Of a stretch of 64,000 nucleotides of DNA, positions 12,401-24,400 are shown one piece after another. Position numbers and translations under genes: made by a program. Source of the stretch: Rhinopomastus cyanomelas (lineage: Eukaryota > Chordata > Aves > Bucerotiformes > Rhinopomastidae); NCBI GenBank assembly GCA_013400115.1, contig VXBP01007596.1, positions 67,297 through 131,296 of the forward strand, written 5' to 3'. How positions within the stretch are numbered: the first letter of the stretch is position 1; each line of letters opens with the position of its first letter. The notes below the pieces were generated by a model. The model saw only the letters and a program-made list of their open reading frames with translations, was not told the origin of the DNA and searched no databases.

Positions 12401-15400
12401 ACAGACGGCTCTGAGGCAGGCAGAGTCAGAGCCCCAAAATGTTGGGTTTTATTTATTGTGGAAGCATCAACTAAAAGCCACGAGGCACACCAAGCCAGCA
12501 CACGACACTGCATTCAGAGAAACAAAAAGGTACGCAGCCATGGACACGGAACCAGTTGCTGATGCCAGAAGGCTCACCATGTTTTCTTGCTTTTGTCGTA
12601 ACTGTAAAGTCAAGTCACTCAACATTTGGCTGAGGGTTGCCCGCACAGCGGTGTTAATGCTCCGCTGGTGACAGCTAGATACATATGTCTCAATGCAAAC
12701 CTGATAGGGAAACAAGACAGCAGTACACAGATATGAACCATCACTTACCAGTAACACATGGCAGGAGGATACCAAGGTCTCTCTCATGCAGATAGTCAGC
12801 CTTCCTCACTATCTCATATGACTTTATTAGAATAATAGAAGCTTTCATCACTCTGGAAAACTGAATAAGTAGCACCTAGAAGCACCAGTCTCACAGCTGC
12901 AGGAATGGTAGGGCAAAGCTGGCCAAGTGTCCTGCTGCAAAACCCAAGTGATCCTGCCACTTGACTTCCTCTACAGATGCTGCACTAAATGCTGCTCTGG
13001 TTGGGTTGTTTATTTCTATATATTTATTTATAATCATTATTCTGCAGGTCTATATCCACCAGGTAAAAACCTCCAATTCTTTAAGGTTGTTGCTTCTGTT
13101 GTACAGGTATCTGCTACTTTTTCTCTAATTATTACCTACCACAGTGCATCCAAAAGGCTTTGAAGGCCTCTTGTAATACAGCAAGTACAGCAGCACATTG
13201 TAAGTTTAGAACTTTCTAAGGTACACAGACCATACAATCCTTTTTCCAATTATTCAGGTTGGAAAAGACCCTTGGGATCATCAAGCCCAACCAATAACCC
13301 TATGCTACCAAGGTCATCAGTAGACCAGACCTCTAAGCACCACCATCCTGTGGTCCCTTCTAACCCTGACTGGTTCTATGGCTTGGTCTAGGTGATTCTG
13401 CTGTGGCAGGGGGATTGAACTAGATGATCTTTTGGGGTCCCTTCCAATCCCTAATGATTCTATCTTTAAACACCTCCAGAGATGGGGAACTCAACCCCCT
13501 CCCTGGGCAGCCTGTTCCAAGATCTGACCAGTCTTTCAGTGAAGAAATTTTCCTCACGTCCAGACTCAGTACAGCTTGAGGCCGGTCCCTCTTGTTCCAT
13601 GACTAATGACCTCTGAGAAGAGAACAGGACCCCCCTCTGTGATTGCATTTTAAACAGCAATCAAGCCAAGGGCTCCTCAGCTCAGAGATCCCACTGGAGC
13701 CAAGGTAGCAACGGAAGAATCAGAATCATTAAAGCTGGAAGAAACCTCCAAGATCAACAAGTTCAACTGTCAACCCAACACCACCATGACCACTGAACAC
13801 CGATAGATCATCTAGTTTCTAGCTCCACGCTCAGCTGCTAGCAATGCTCGACTGTGATGTGACTAGAGTTGTGCTTCTCTTTCCACCTGATGATGCCCTA
13901 CAAATAGCTGCCAAAGCAGAATGCAGCCAGGATTGTAGGGACCACACACTGCAAAAGGCACTTTGTATCTCCCTCTCTGCAGACAGACTGCTGACAATAA
14001 TGGACTTCAGATGGTGGACTGTCAATTTGTATGGGTTTTCCTTTTATTACAGCCTTCCTCATTAGTTCTGGGTTTTCTTTCTGGGTGTTTCTGGTCTGAG
14101 GTAGTCTGCTTTGCCTCTGTAGCCATGAGTTACATAAACTCATCCTTACAATATGCAGAATCCAACAGTGAACTGTGCTTTCTGCTTGGGGCCATACTCC
14201 TTGGGCTGTGTTACAGCCTCATCAAAACACTATCCTGGATCAGATTTTCTGTGGGAGGTGTTGGTCTCTAAGCTGTGGTAGCTGTAGTCACCACTGTAAT
14301 TACTGCACAGGAACTAATAGGATAACAGTCCTGATGGAGCTGAGTGGGTTTGTGATAGAATTTTACGATAGATCTTCTCAGACTGTGTCTGAAGAAGTTG
14401 TTTTGGCCCTTTTTGTCATTGACAATGGTCTTAAAAAACAGAAATGGCCTTTTAAAACAAAAAAGGTAACGGTCACATACTCTGCAGTCTGTGTTGTCAT
14501 TGTTCAGGTATGCAGAGAGAAGAATGACATAGTTCAATACTGTATAGCTAACAAGAACTACACGGCTCAGCGAGAAGAACCATGAATATAGACTAAACTA
14601 GGTATGAGAAAAAGAATTAAAAACATAAATTCCCTGCACAAGGGTTACACATAATGTACACATCTGCTGTACATTTTTGAATGAGATGGATACTGTACAA
14701 TGTGAAGCTATTGTTATAGGTCCCTAATGAAGCTGAGGTTTTGAGAGGCAAAACTGAAGTGATCTGATTAATCAACACTGACTCAGGCACATGGACAAGA
14801 TTTGGATTGTTTCAAACTCTTACTAAACTGAAAGCAAGCTATTCCATTGATTAAGAAAGAACAGCTGTGGGCCTGAGGCTATAAAGTTTACGACTAACAC
14901 ATTGCTGGTACACTTCTGCATTTGTCAGAGTGCACTGGAGAACAGTATTTGTATGTTCCTAAAACCCTCCTGACCTTCTCACTTTGCACAACCGCTCGTC
15001 TCAGCGTTTCAATAAAGCCACAAGCACAAAGTCAGGAGTACAAACTAAGTTAAGTGAGTGATCCAAGACACACGTGGAAGCTACTTAATTATGGCTCTTG
15101 CCTTGTTTTCCCTTATTTCCCAGCTCCACCGAGAGAGCTTTCCAGAGCTTTTCACCTGTATGTATAGAACTCGTTATCTCTTGCTAGAAACACTCTGCAA
15201 ATGAAAATGGAGCCTGATTCTCTCCTTTGACACTCTGCTAGAACAGGTTACTGTTGTATGTCTTGGCAGGATATGAGACTGAACTTGTTATCTTTTCCAA
15301 TATTCCAAGACCTCCTCAAATAAATAAGGGATTTTATTTTGTTTGAGGTTAATCAGTCAGTGATGAAGATGGTCTTGTAAGTTAAAAGAAGGACTGGAAC

Positions 15401-18400
15401 AACTGAGCCCATCATTCAGCTATTGCCTGAACTCCAGGGGCTTTTTACCACATACAGCCCTTCGCTGAGGCCAAACCACTCCACTGCTGCCGAGATCGTT
15501 CTCTTGAGTTGTCTTTTTCTAAAGTACCTGAAGTAATTGATGAAATGCCATTCTTAGAGGTAGGCTGACTTTCTGCAAAGAGCATAGTTGATACCTCCTT
15601 CTCTCCCCTCCCCATGCCAGCTAATGAGCAACAGTACTGTCCTCTTGAGCTCCAACCTTATGGAAGGCCTGTGTTCTAAAGTGGCTGGACAAGGTACCTT
15701 TTGAAAAGCCATTGATGAAGAACCATCAGTAAAAATGTGAGAGCTCAGGGCTTCAAGGAGGTGTGCAATGGACATTTTGATCATTTCATGCATTCGGGGA
15801 CTTCCAGCTCTGTGGCATGCAAAACACAACTAAGAGCAAAACACACAAGGGTTAGCCAACAAAACACAGCAGTCAGACAAAACAAACCTCCACACGCCAC
15901 ATGGGAGTAACAAGACACACATGAAAACAAGCAACAGCAAGAACTAAATTATCTTGCAGGGGACTAGGAAAGCATGGGAAGGTGTACAGAGCAAGATTTA
16001 GTCTGTTTTCATTACTGTTAATATTTAACCCATGAAATACAGTACTCTTCATGGTGGATACTTCCTTAGTTTGGTTACATTCAGAAATATTCGAGGTGCC
16101 ATTATTCTGTAGCCACAAACAGAGAAAGATAAAGCAAAACAGCCAGACTGTAGCCTTGTCTGTCAGAGAGTTGTACCAGAAACACAGCACCTTTCCAATT
16201 CTGCAGTGGCTCCACGTTGCTACAGAGGGCAGACTTGGAAAACTAAGGGACTGACTTGGAAAGAAATGTCTGGGGCACTGGAGCAGAAAGCTCCTCTCTG
16301 CTACCCTTCCCTCACAGTATAATGAATGCTGAGCCTAAACAAATGCTGAGCTCAGAAAGAATTTTGTTTCCTACTGCTTATACATCGCAGAGTTCAGATA
16401 CAAACACACGTGAATGCACGTTAAAGTCTTTTTGCACTGATTTTGTACACTGTAGTAGCAAAGGCTTTTCACAAAAAAGGCCTTTTAAAAGCCAGGCTTA
16501 ACTTATTGGAATAAAACTGTGCAGCTGCTGACAACAGCAGAGAGTAACTGTGAAAGAAAACAAACATCTTTCAGAAGCTTTACAAGACTAACAGCCTTGT
16601 TATCCAAATTCACAGAGAGAACAGAAAATATGATTTCTGATACAGCTCATAGCACACAGAGCATGACTGATCGACCGTCTCCCCCCAAGTCTCAGGCAGT
16701 GCTCTTAAAGATTGGAACCTGACAGGTTTAGAGCCATTAAATACTTGCACCAGCAAGTGCTTTGGCTAAGCTAGAGCTCTCCACTTACAGCAAGAGATGC
16801 ACTACCCTGAAGTAGTCAGTTTTTGCTCTGAACCACAGAAAGTCTGCTGAGAAAAACTGCTGCAGGAAAACTTTGTATTTTCTTCAGTTTGGGACACGGA
16901 TGTAAAGAGCATTTTGGAAAACTTAGTGTAGGATGCATATATCAACTGTCATGCTCCACGGACTGTAGCTCTCTCCACAACATGCCAACAGTATAATTTT
17001 ATAATACGTTCTGCAGACAACAGTCTGCACTGCTGTTATGGTTTGAAAATGTCTTGAAAACTACAGGTCAGATCTGCAACTGAATGTATGTGTTTTCTGT
17101 GAACAGAGAAGGTTTGTGCTGGCAAAGGGGGCTTGCAGTTTTGATTTCAGATTTCCAAGCTCACATCCCTTTTTCTTTGGGACTCCTTCACTTCCCTTCT
17201 TGTCTGTGTTGCAGAGAGGACACCCATGACGCAGAGCTGGACTCAGCAGCCTTCTTGCCTGGAAACATGATGTGTCCCTAGACAACATAGGACCTCGAAG
17301 ATCAGCCGAAAGAACGTTTCATCTGGATTTCCATGGTTTGCTGAAATGGAGAGAGTTCTCCCCTTGTTCACGGCCTCAGGAATCAGCATTCTGGAAATGG
17401 AGAACTGGTGTGGAAGCACACGGAATGGGCAGCCAGACTTCAAACTGCCACATATGTGACTATGAATTTGGTGGGCACCACAGTTCCACATAACCAGGAA
17501 CAGCTGGAGACCTCTTTTTCTTTTTTAGTGTTTGGACAGTGAGGTTTTGGCTCAGTGATGTAAGAACATTGTGAAGAATCACCATGTGTCTGTGCATGTG
17601 TGTCTGTTGTTGTGAGGTGTTTAGTGTGGCCTGAATTAAATGGTTTGTTGCCTTTTACCCCAAATTGAGTTACTTTCATTTTTCACCTGAAATTCTTAAG
17701 TGGTTTTTTTCCAACCCCTCCCTGTATTGTTTTTATTTCTGCCCATTAGCACCTTGGCTAAACTAATTGGTTCATTTTGTCATCAGAGTTGTTAAACTAC
17801 AACAGCTGCACAGAAAGATTAAGAGTTCCTGTGCATTTTCTCTATCCTGAACAGCCCCATGAGTTGCTACACACTGTACTAAAAGCATCACCCTTCTAGA
17901 GAGGTTCATTTAATAGCACTGCAAGTATGGTTTTTTACAGCAAAATCTAACAGAATAAAGAGGGAAGAGTGACTCAACAGGACAACAGCACATATCTAGA
18001 GGTGAAATATGTCTTTTAGTTGAATTTATTAGGAACAAGGCTAACACACAAGGCTAAGACGGCACAACGTGGCACTTTGTGCTAATGGGGCACATTATGG
18101 CCTGCACGTGTCTCTTGAGGAAATTTCATGAGGTTTAGTCTTCTAAGGTGAGGCATCAACACAGTACTGTTTTATAAAGAACTCAATGAGATTTCTCTGT
18201 GTAAAAGGCAATGTAAAGTAAACAAGAGTAGTAAATATGCAATGCTGTAATACGCAATTGCCATTCGGTTCCCAAAAATGCCTTCCCATGCAAGCCCATC
18301 AACCAAACTTACACCTACTACTTCACGTCAGACATGAGGTTATAACAGTCCTTAAGATGATAATTGTGGTTTGCACTAGTTCAGTTCCAAGATACATATG

Positions 18401-21400
18401 GAAGACACACTCTAGGTAGCAGCAGAACATAAAGTGACACAAGCAATGGTACGACAGCAGCACTTACCTCAGCAATCTTCAACACCGAGCTCCCATTCAG
18501 TTCAAACGTGGAGCTGTATGTTATACAGAGCAAGACCTTGAATCAAGAGAGTGAAAAGGGAAAAAGTTAAGTTTCATCCATCACTGCATCCTGTCCTCAC
18601 CCATGTACTTTTAGCCACAGCTCCTTCCATTTTTAAAGCAGATTTCAGAAGCTCCTCAGCATTGGGTGCAAAGGAGACAGCACAATAAAATTGAATCCTC
18701 CTGAGAAGCTGCAACTGTTGGCAGACAACACCGCGAAAAGACAACCTAGTCAAAGAAAACTCTCGGCATCAGACTTGATAGCCAGACTCCATTCACATTT
18801 TAACCACGAGCCTTGCATACTGCATCATCAGTCCTTTCATTGGGTTCTATCAGTATAACAAGGAAGAAAGGAAAAGATGCAAACAGTACAAGTCACTACT
18901 TAGGTGACGCAGGCACACATGCACTGTGTGAAACAAGGCACTAATTACTGCTTGGTGTGAGAATTTCCCAGCCTAGGATGTTTCCAACAAGCACATTACA
19001 GACATTTGATAATGAGCAGCTAAAAAACAAGTCATAGGTCCAAATCCGTGAGGGAAGGCTTGTCCTGTCTTGAACTCAGAAGGAGGAATAAGAGCCAAAA
19101 GCCCCATCCAACACCTTGTTTTGCAAAGATGGGGAGTGGAAATGTGATGTGATGTACTGAGAGTAGTGTAGTGGGTAAGGAAGACAACATGTCAGGAGGT
19201 ACTGTGGTGTGACACCTTTAGTGTTTGGAGATATGCTTCCTCCCTCTTCCTTTCCAGTCCCTCCTACAACACAGAAAACTGGAAGAGTTTGCGCAAGGTT
19301 TCTCTGCTTAGAATCATAGAATCATAGAATCATTACTGATCGGAAGGGACCTCGAAAGATCATCTAGTCCAATCCGCCTGCAACAGCAGGATCACCTAAA
19401 CCAAGTCACACAGGAACCCGTCCAGTCGGGTCTTGAACATCTCCAGTGAGGGAGACTCCACAACCCCCCTGGGCAGCCTGTTCAAGTGCTCCGTCAGCCT
19501 CACTGTGAAGAAGTTCCTTCTCAGGTTGATGCGGAACCTCCTATGTTCCAGCTTACAACCATTGCCCCTTGTCCTATCACTACATGACACCGAGAACAGC
19601 CCAGTGCCATCCTCCTGACACCCACCCCTCAAATATTTGTAGACATTAATGAGGTCGCCCCTCAGTCTCCTCTTATCCAAGCTAAAGAGACCCAGCTCCC
19701 TCAACCTCTCCTCATAAGGGAGGTGTTCCACCTCTCTTATCATCTTTGTTGCCCTACGCTGAACTCTCTCCAGCAGCTCCACATCCCTCTTGNNNNNNNN
19801 NNNNNNNNNNNNNNNNNNNNNNNNNNNNNNNNNNNNNNNNNNNNNNNNNNNNNNNNNNNNNNNNNNNNNNNNNNNNNNNNNNNNNNNNNNNNNNNNNNNN
19901 NNNNNNNNNNNNNNNNNNNNNNNNNNNNNNNNNNNNNNNNNNNNNNNNNNNNNNNNNNNNNNNNNNNNNNNNNNNNNNNNNNNNNNNNNNNNNNNNNNNN
20001 NNNNNNNNNNNNNNNNNNNNNNNNNNNNNNNNNNNNNNNNNNNNNNNNNNNNNNNNNNNNNNNNNNNNNNNNNNNNNNNNNNNNNNNNNNNNNNNNNNNN
20101 NNNNNNNNNNNNNNNNNNNNNNNNNNNNNNNNNNNNGGTCTTCCCTCTTTCTTTTTTTAAAGATTGGGGTCACATTTGCTATCCTTCAGTCCCTAGGCAC
20201 CTCTCCCGTTTCCCAGGACCTAGCAAAGATGATGGAGAGCGGCCTAGCAATGACTTCCGCCATCTCCCTCAGCATCCCATCTGGGCCCATAGATTTGTGC
20301 ACATCCAGTTCGATCAACTTATCCCTAACCCAATCCTCATCAACCAAGGCAGGCTCACCTGTTGCCTCAACCTCCTCTGTAGTCTGGGGTCTAATGTCAA
20401 CACAACCCTTAGCAGTATAGACAGATGCAAAGAAAGCGTTAAGTATCTCTGCCTTCTCTGCATCCTCTGTTTCCAGGGTACCTCCAGTGCCAGAATGTAT
20501 GCTTCTTTTGGTCTGAGACAGCACTTACTTCTTGGGATCAGTAGACCAGCAAATATCAACCACAGTAACACGGAAGTATTGGTCCCTACAACTTCTCAGC
20601 CCCTAAGAACTACTGCTGTCTGCTTCAGAAGGCAATCTGGAGCATCAGGTAAGGCAGCACTGCTGTCTGTTAACCATTTCTCTTTCATACCTTTGGTTAA
20701 CAAACACATCAGTTAGAAGGGCTGTTATTTGCATCTGCTGTTCAGTCCATACCTGCAAAATTTAAAACTTTGAAAAACTTTGTTTGGCACTAAGCAAATT
20801 CTAAACTACTGGGGAGCCTCCCAGCCAGTTGTTAAGCTTCACTTTCTCAGCTGAACTATCCTGGAATGTTATTGATATTTCTAATAGCTGTGAGAGCTCA
20901 GCAGCTGGCTCAAAAACATTTTTGGTACTTAAGGAAGGCTCTACACGCTGCTGTGTAAAACAGTGTACAGTTCATTAACCCAGAGACAAGACAACAGTCA
21001 CCTCCCACTAACAAATCTCCTCTTCTGTTAAGAGCCAAGATGGGCAGCCAGGTCCATGACTAACCTTATTCAGTGGTTTTTGTGTCCCGATTTTCCCAGC
21101 TTGTGAAACCTTATTTGCTTCATGTGATTTTCCGCTGTCTTGTGCCATCTTGGCTTCATACAGTTTAATACCTAATGCCTTCCACCGTTCAAAGCCTGGA
21201 AGTTGTACACTACAACGTACAGGGAAGTTCACACCAGTTTAGGCATTCTTATAACTCCTTGCTCTTCAAAATCTCTTCTACACCCCCCTCCCTCATTTTT
21301 TTATTTTTTGGGTTTCCTACTTTAATGGAGCTGAACCGTGAAAATGCTAAACATATGTGCCTAATCCTTTCTGTCACATTTGACGACCGATCTCAAGGGG

Positions 21401-24400
21401 CTCTTCCAATCTGAATGATTCTACATGATTCTATGAATAACCTGCTTGTAGCAGGTTGAATGATAGAAAAGTCACACATCAAGTGCAGTAAGAAAGTGAT
21501 GAGAAAACCTTACTATGAGGCAATGAGGAGTTTCAGCAAAACGACTGCTAAGCGTTGACTGCCACTCTTCGTTTAAAATAGCTGGGAAGCTAGGAGTGAG
21601 ACAAAGGGCAGAGGATCTGAGGGGATCTAATAACAGAAGCATAACAAGGTATCAGCCAGCATATTCTTGGCTTGCTCCACTGGCAACCCTCTTCCCTCAC
21701 AAATTGTGAGATCTGAAAGCTGGTCTCTGATCAGCACACAAGACTGCTCTCAGCTATGATTTCCATCAGCATGGCTGCAGGGCTCATTTCCAGGCCTGGC
21801 AATATGCCACACACTCGACTCATGCGTCCTCCTACTGATGTGGAACAAACAGGAAGGCAGCAGGCTTCTCTTTCAGATTACTGGATGAAAAATGGGATTA
21901 AAAACAAACAAACAAACCCAAACTTAATCATTCGGGTCCACTAAAAACATCGAGTCTCCAGAGAGTACGTCCAACAGGCTGCTTAACTGCTCATGACACA
22001 AACTCAAGCAGTTTGCACTAAAACTAAAAGACGGACACATTCTCTTGGCAACTACATTTTGGTTTTGCAACCACTGCTAGTGGAAACAGGAAAAACCCTA
22101 CCAAACAGTTCTTCAGTGCAGAACAGAACTGAACTTCAGCTTTTATCATGTGTTACCTGATGGGATGTTAATTAGTAAAAACTCCAAAAGGCACTTTTTG
22201 AATTTCTGATGGGAACTTACATGGCTACAGAGATAGTTTCACAGTCACACAACCTCCAGGGCATTTTAATTGGCTTCCATTACCTGGCAAATGTTCAAAT
22301 GTGTACAGCTCTGGGGCCCTCAACACAAGGAGGACATTGAATTGTTGGAGCAGGTCCAGAAGAGGCCATAAAGATGATCAGAGGACTGGAGCCCCTCTGC
22401 TGTGGGGACAGGTTGAGACAGTTGGGGCCGTTCAGCCCAGAGAAGGGGAAGCTCTGTAGACACCTTACTGAGCCTTCCAGTAAGGGGCTACAGGAAAGCT
22501 GGAGAAGGGCTTTTTATGAGGGCCTCAGATGACAGGACAAGGGGAAATGGCTTTAAACTGGAAGAGGGGAGATGTAGATTAAATCTTAGGAAGAAATTCT
22601 TTACAGTGAGGGTGCTGAGGCACTGGAACAGGTGGCCCAGAGAGGCTCCCAGATGGAGCAGCCACGTTCCATTTCAGAAGTGTCCAAGGCCAGGTTGGAT
22701 GGGGCTCTGGGCAATTTGATCTGGTGAGAGGTGTCACTGCCCACAGCAGGAGGTTAGAACTAGATCATCTTTAAGTTTCCTTTCAATCTAGATCATTCCA
22801 TGGTTCTATGAATAAGAACACATTCCCATTAATGGCTTAACTATAATGAAAGTGTTCATATTAATTACTGCTGAAGCACTGACTTTCATGGAACAAGAAA
22901 CATGACACCTACCGTCTGGAGTCCAACGGTACCAGCTCTAGTATAAAAGTGCATGCACAGATATTTTTCATAAGTAGAAATTCAAAACAAAGATGCTTCT
23001 TATGATACCAAGAAGGTCAATTGACACTGAATGTTCAGGATTTGAAAGGTAATGTAATTAAACTCAAGTTATAATGACTATCACGTACTTGAAAGAGGTC
23101 TCTTGAGAAAGGTGAAAGACAAAATATGTTCAGGCTGTAAGACTGCTAAACCTAGCCAAGACCCCCCAAGTGTTCAGCACATATTTGTAGCAAATGGCAA
23201 TTCTCACACTGAAGTACTTACGATGGAGTCACATCAAAGAAACAAAGAACACAGGAAAGCAAATGTTATCCCCGAGGTGGAGAAAGAGGAAAAAGGTACA
23301 AAAGCTTTAGGCAACTGTAACTGTCATCTTCAGCACTTCACTCATCTAAGAGCCAAGCACTCTGCTGTTCCAGCACTCAAAGTCCCATTGGCAAAATCCT
23401 TGGAACATCTGTGTTTCTCCTAGTTGGGATGCACATAGACACCTCAGTCCTTATGGTGCCGAGTTCTGCAGCCATCCTAAATCCCTTTGTGTGATTCATA
23501 AAGGAAGCCTTTCCTGACCTAACTGGCTTGCAGGCTTGTAAACTTTGATGCAATGTATGCTCAGATGATTCTCAAATCCTCCCCCCAGGAGGAAAAAATT
23601 GAGCCAGATGACAAGGCAGGACAATCCTTTGCCTCGTTCTCCAGTTTGACATTTAGAGCAACCATCTCGCATTTCTGCGAACCAGTTTGGACAGGAGGTG
23701 GCCTCCTATTTGGCAGAATAAAAAGCAACCTGTTCTTCTGCATTTTTTGGCTTTGAAGGAAAACAAGAGCAAGAGAAGCACAGTACATTAATGAACTCAC
23801 ATACATCACATCATCACAACAGATTTTACTAACTGCACAAAACAATTGTACAAATCAGTACATTTTAATTACGGAGAGAACGGACACCGAGTCCCTCATG
23901 AACCAGTAAGCTCAACACACACTGCTGCCACAGCAGCAAGTGGTGCTCAGCAGCACCTTCACAGGAAAGGACTGTCTCTGGTCTAGCAGAAACAGCCTCA
24001 AGTTGTGCCAGGAGAGGTTTAGGCTGAACGCTAAAGAAAACCCTCACTGAAAGGATCATTAGTCACTGGAACTGCCTGCGCAGGGACAGGGTTGAATTGC
24101 CATCCCTGGATGTGTTTAAAAGATGTGGAGATCTGGAGCTTAAGGTCATGGTTTAGCTTTGGCCTTGGGACAGTTAATGGTTGGACTTGATCTTGAAGGG
24201 TTTTTCCAACCTAAATGAGCCTATAATTCTGCTTATGTAGTGCAGTGGTAAAAGAGAGAAATTACTTAAAGCAATCACTTAATAGGTATTTAATGGGTTT
24301 TCTTAACAACTCTGATGGGCTTTTAACTTAGAATTGTAAATCTTCAAGGCAGGTAAGATCAAAAATAGGCTGACAAGCACCACCAGGATATAATTTCCCC

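Larger units (their letters stand above)
8988..12577 (-). other. ARFGEF3 introns 8, 7 and 6 (between listed exons)
   Basis: Apart from exons 8 and 7 and a short CR1 tail (10471-10543), I see no further gene or repeat in this stretch. Confidence 0.8.
12701..18467 (-). other. ARFGEF3 intron 5
   Basis: Contains a nested CR1 cluster (13249-13832), the candidate exon at 15698-15829 and dispersed repeat copy A. Nothing else was recognised; 14000-15690 and 15830-17370 look like plain intron. Confidence 0.8.

Noticed and set aside
20186..20524. 112-codon ORF with RT start motif as a possible gene
   Set aside because: It belongs to the minus-strand CR1 at 19310-20510.
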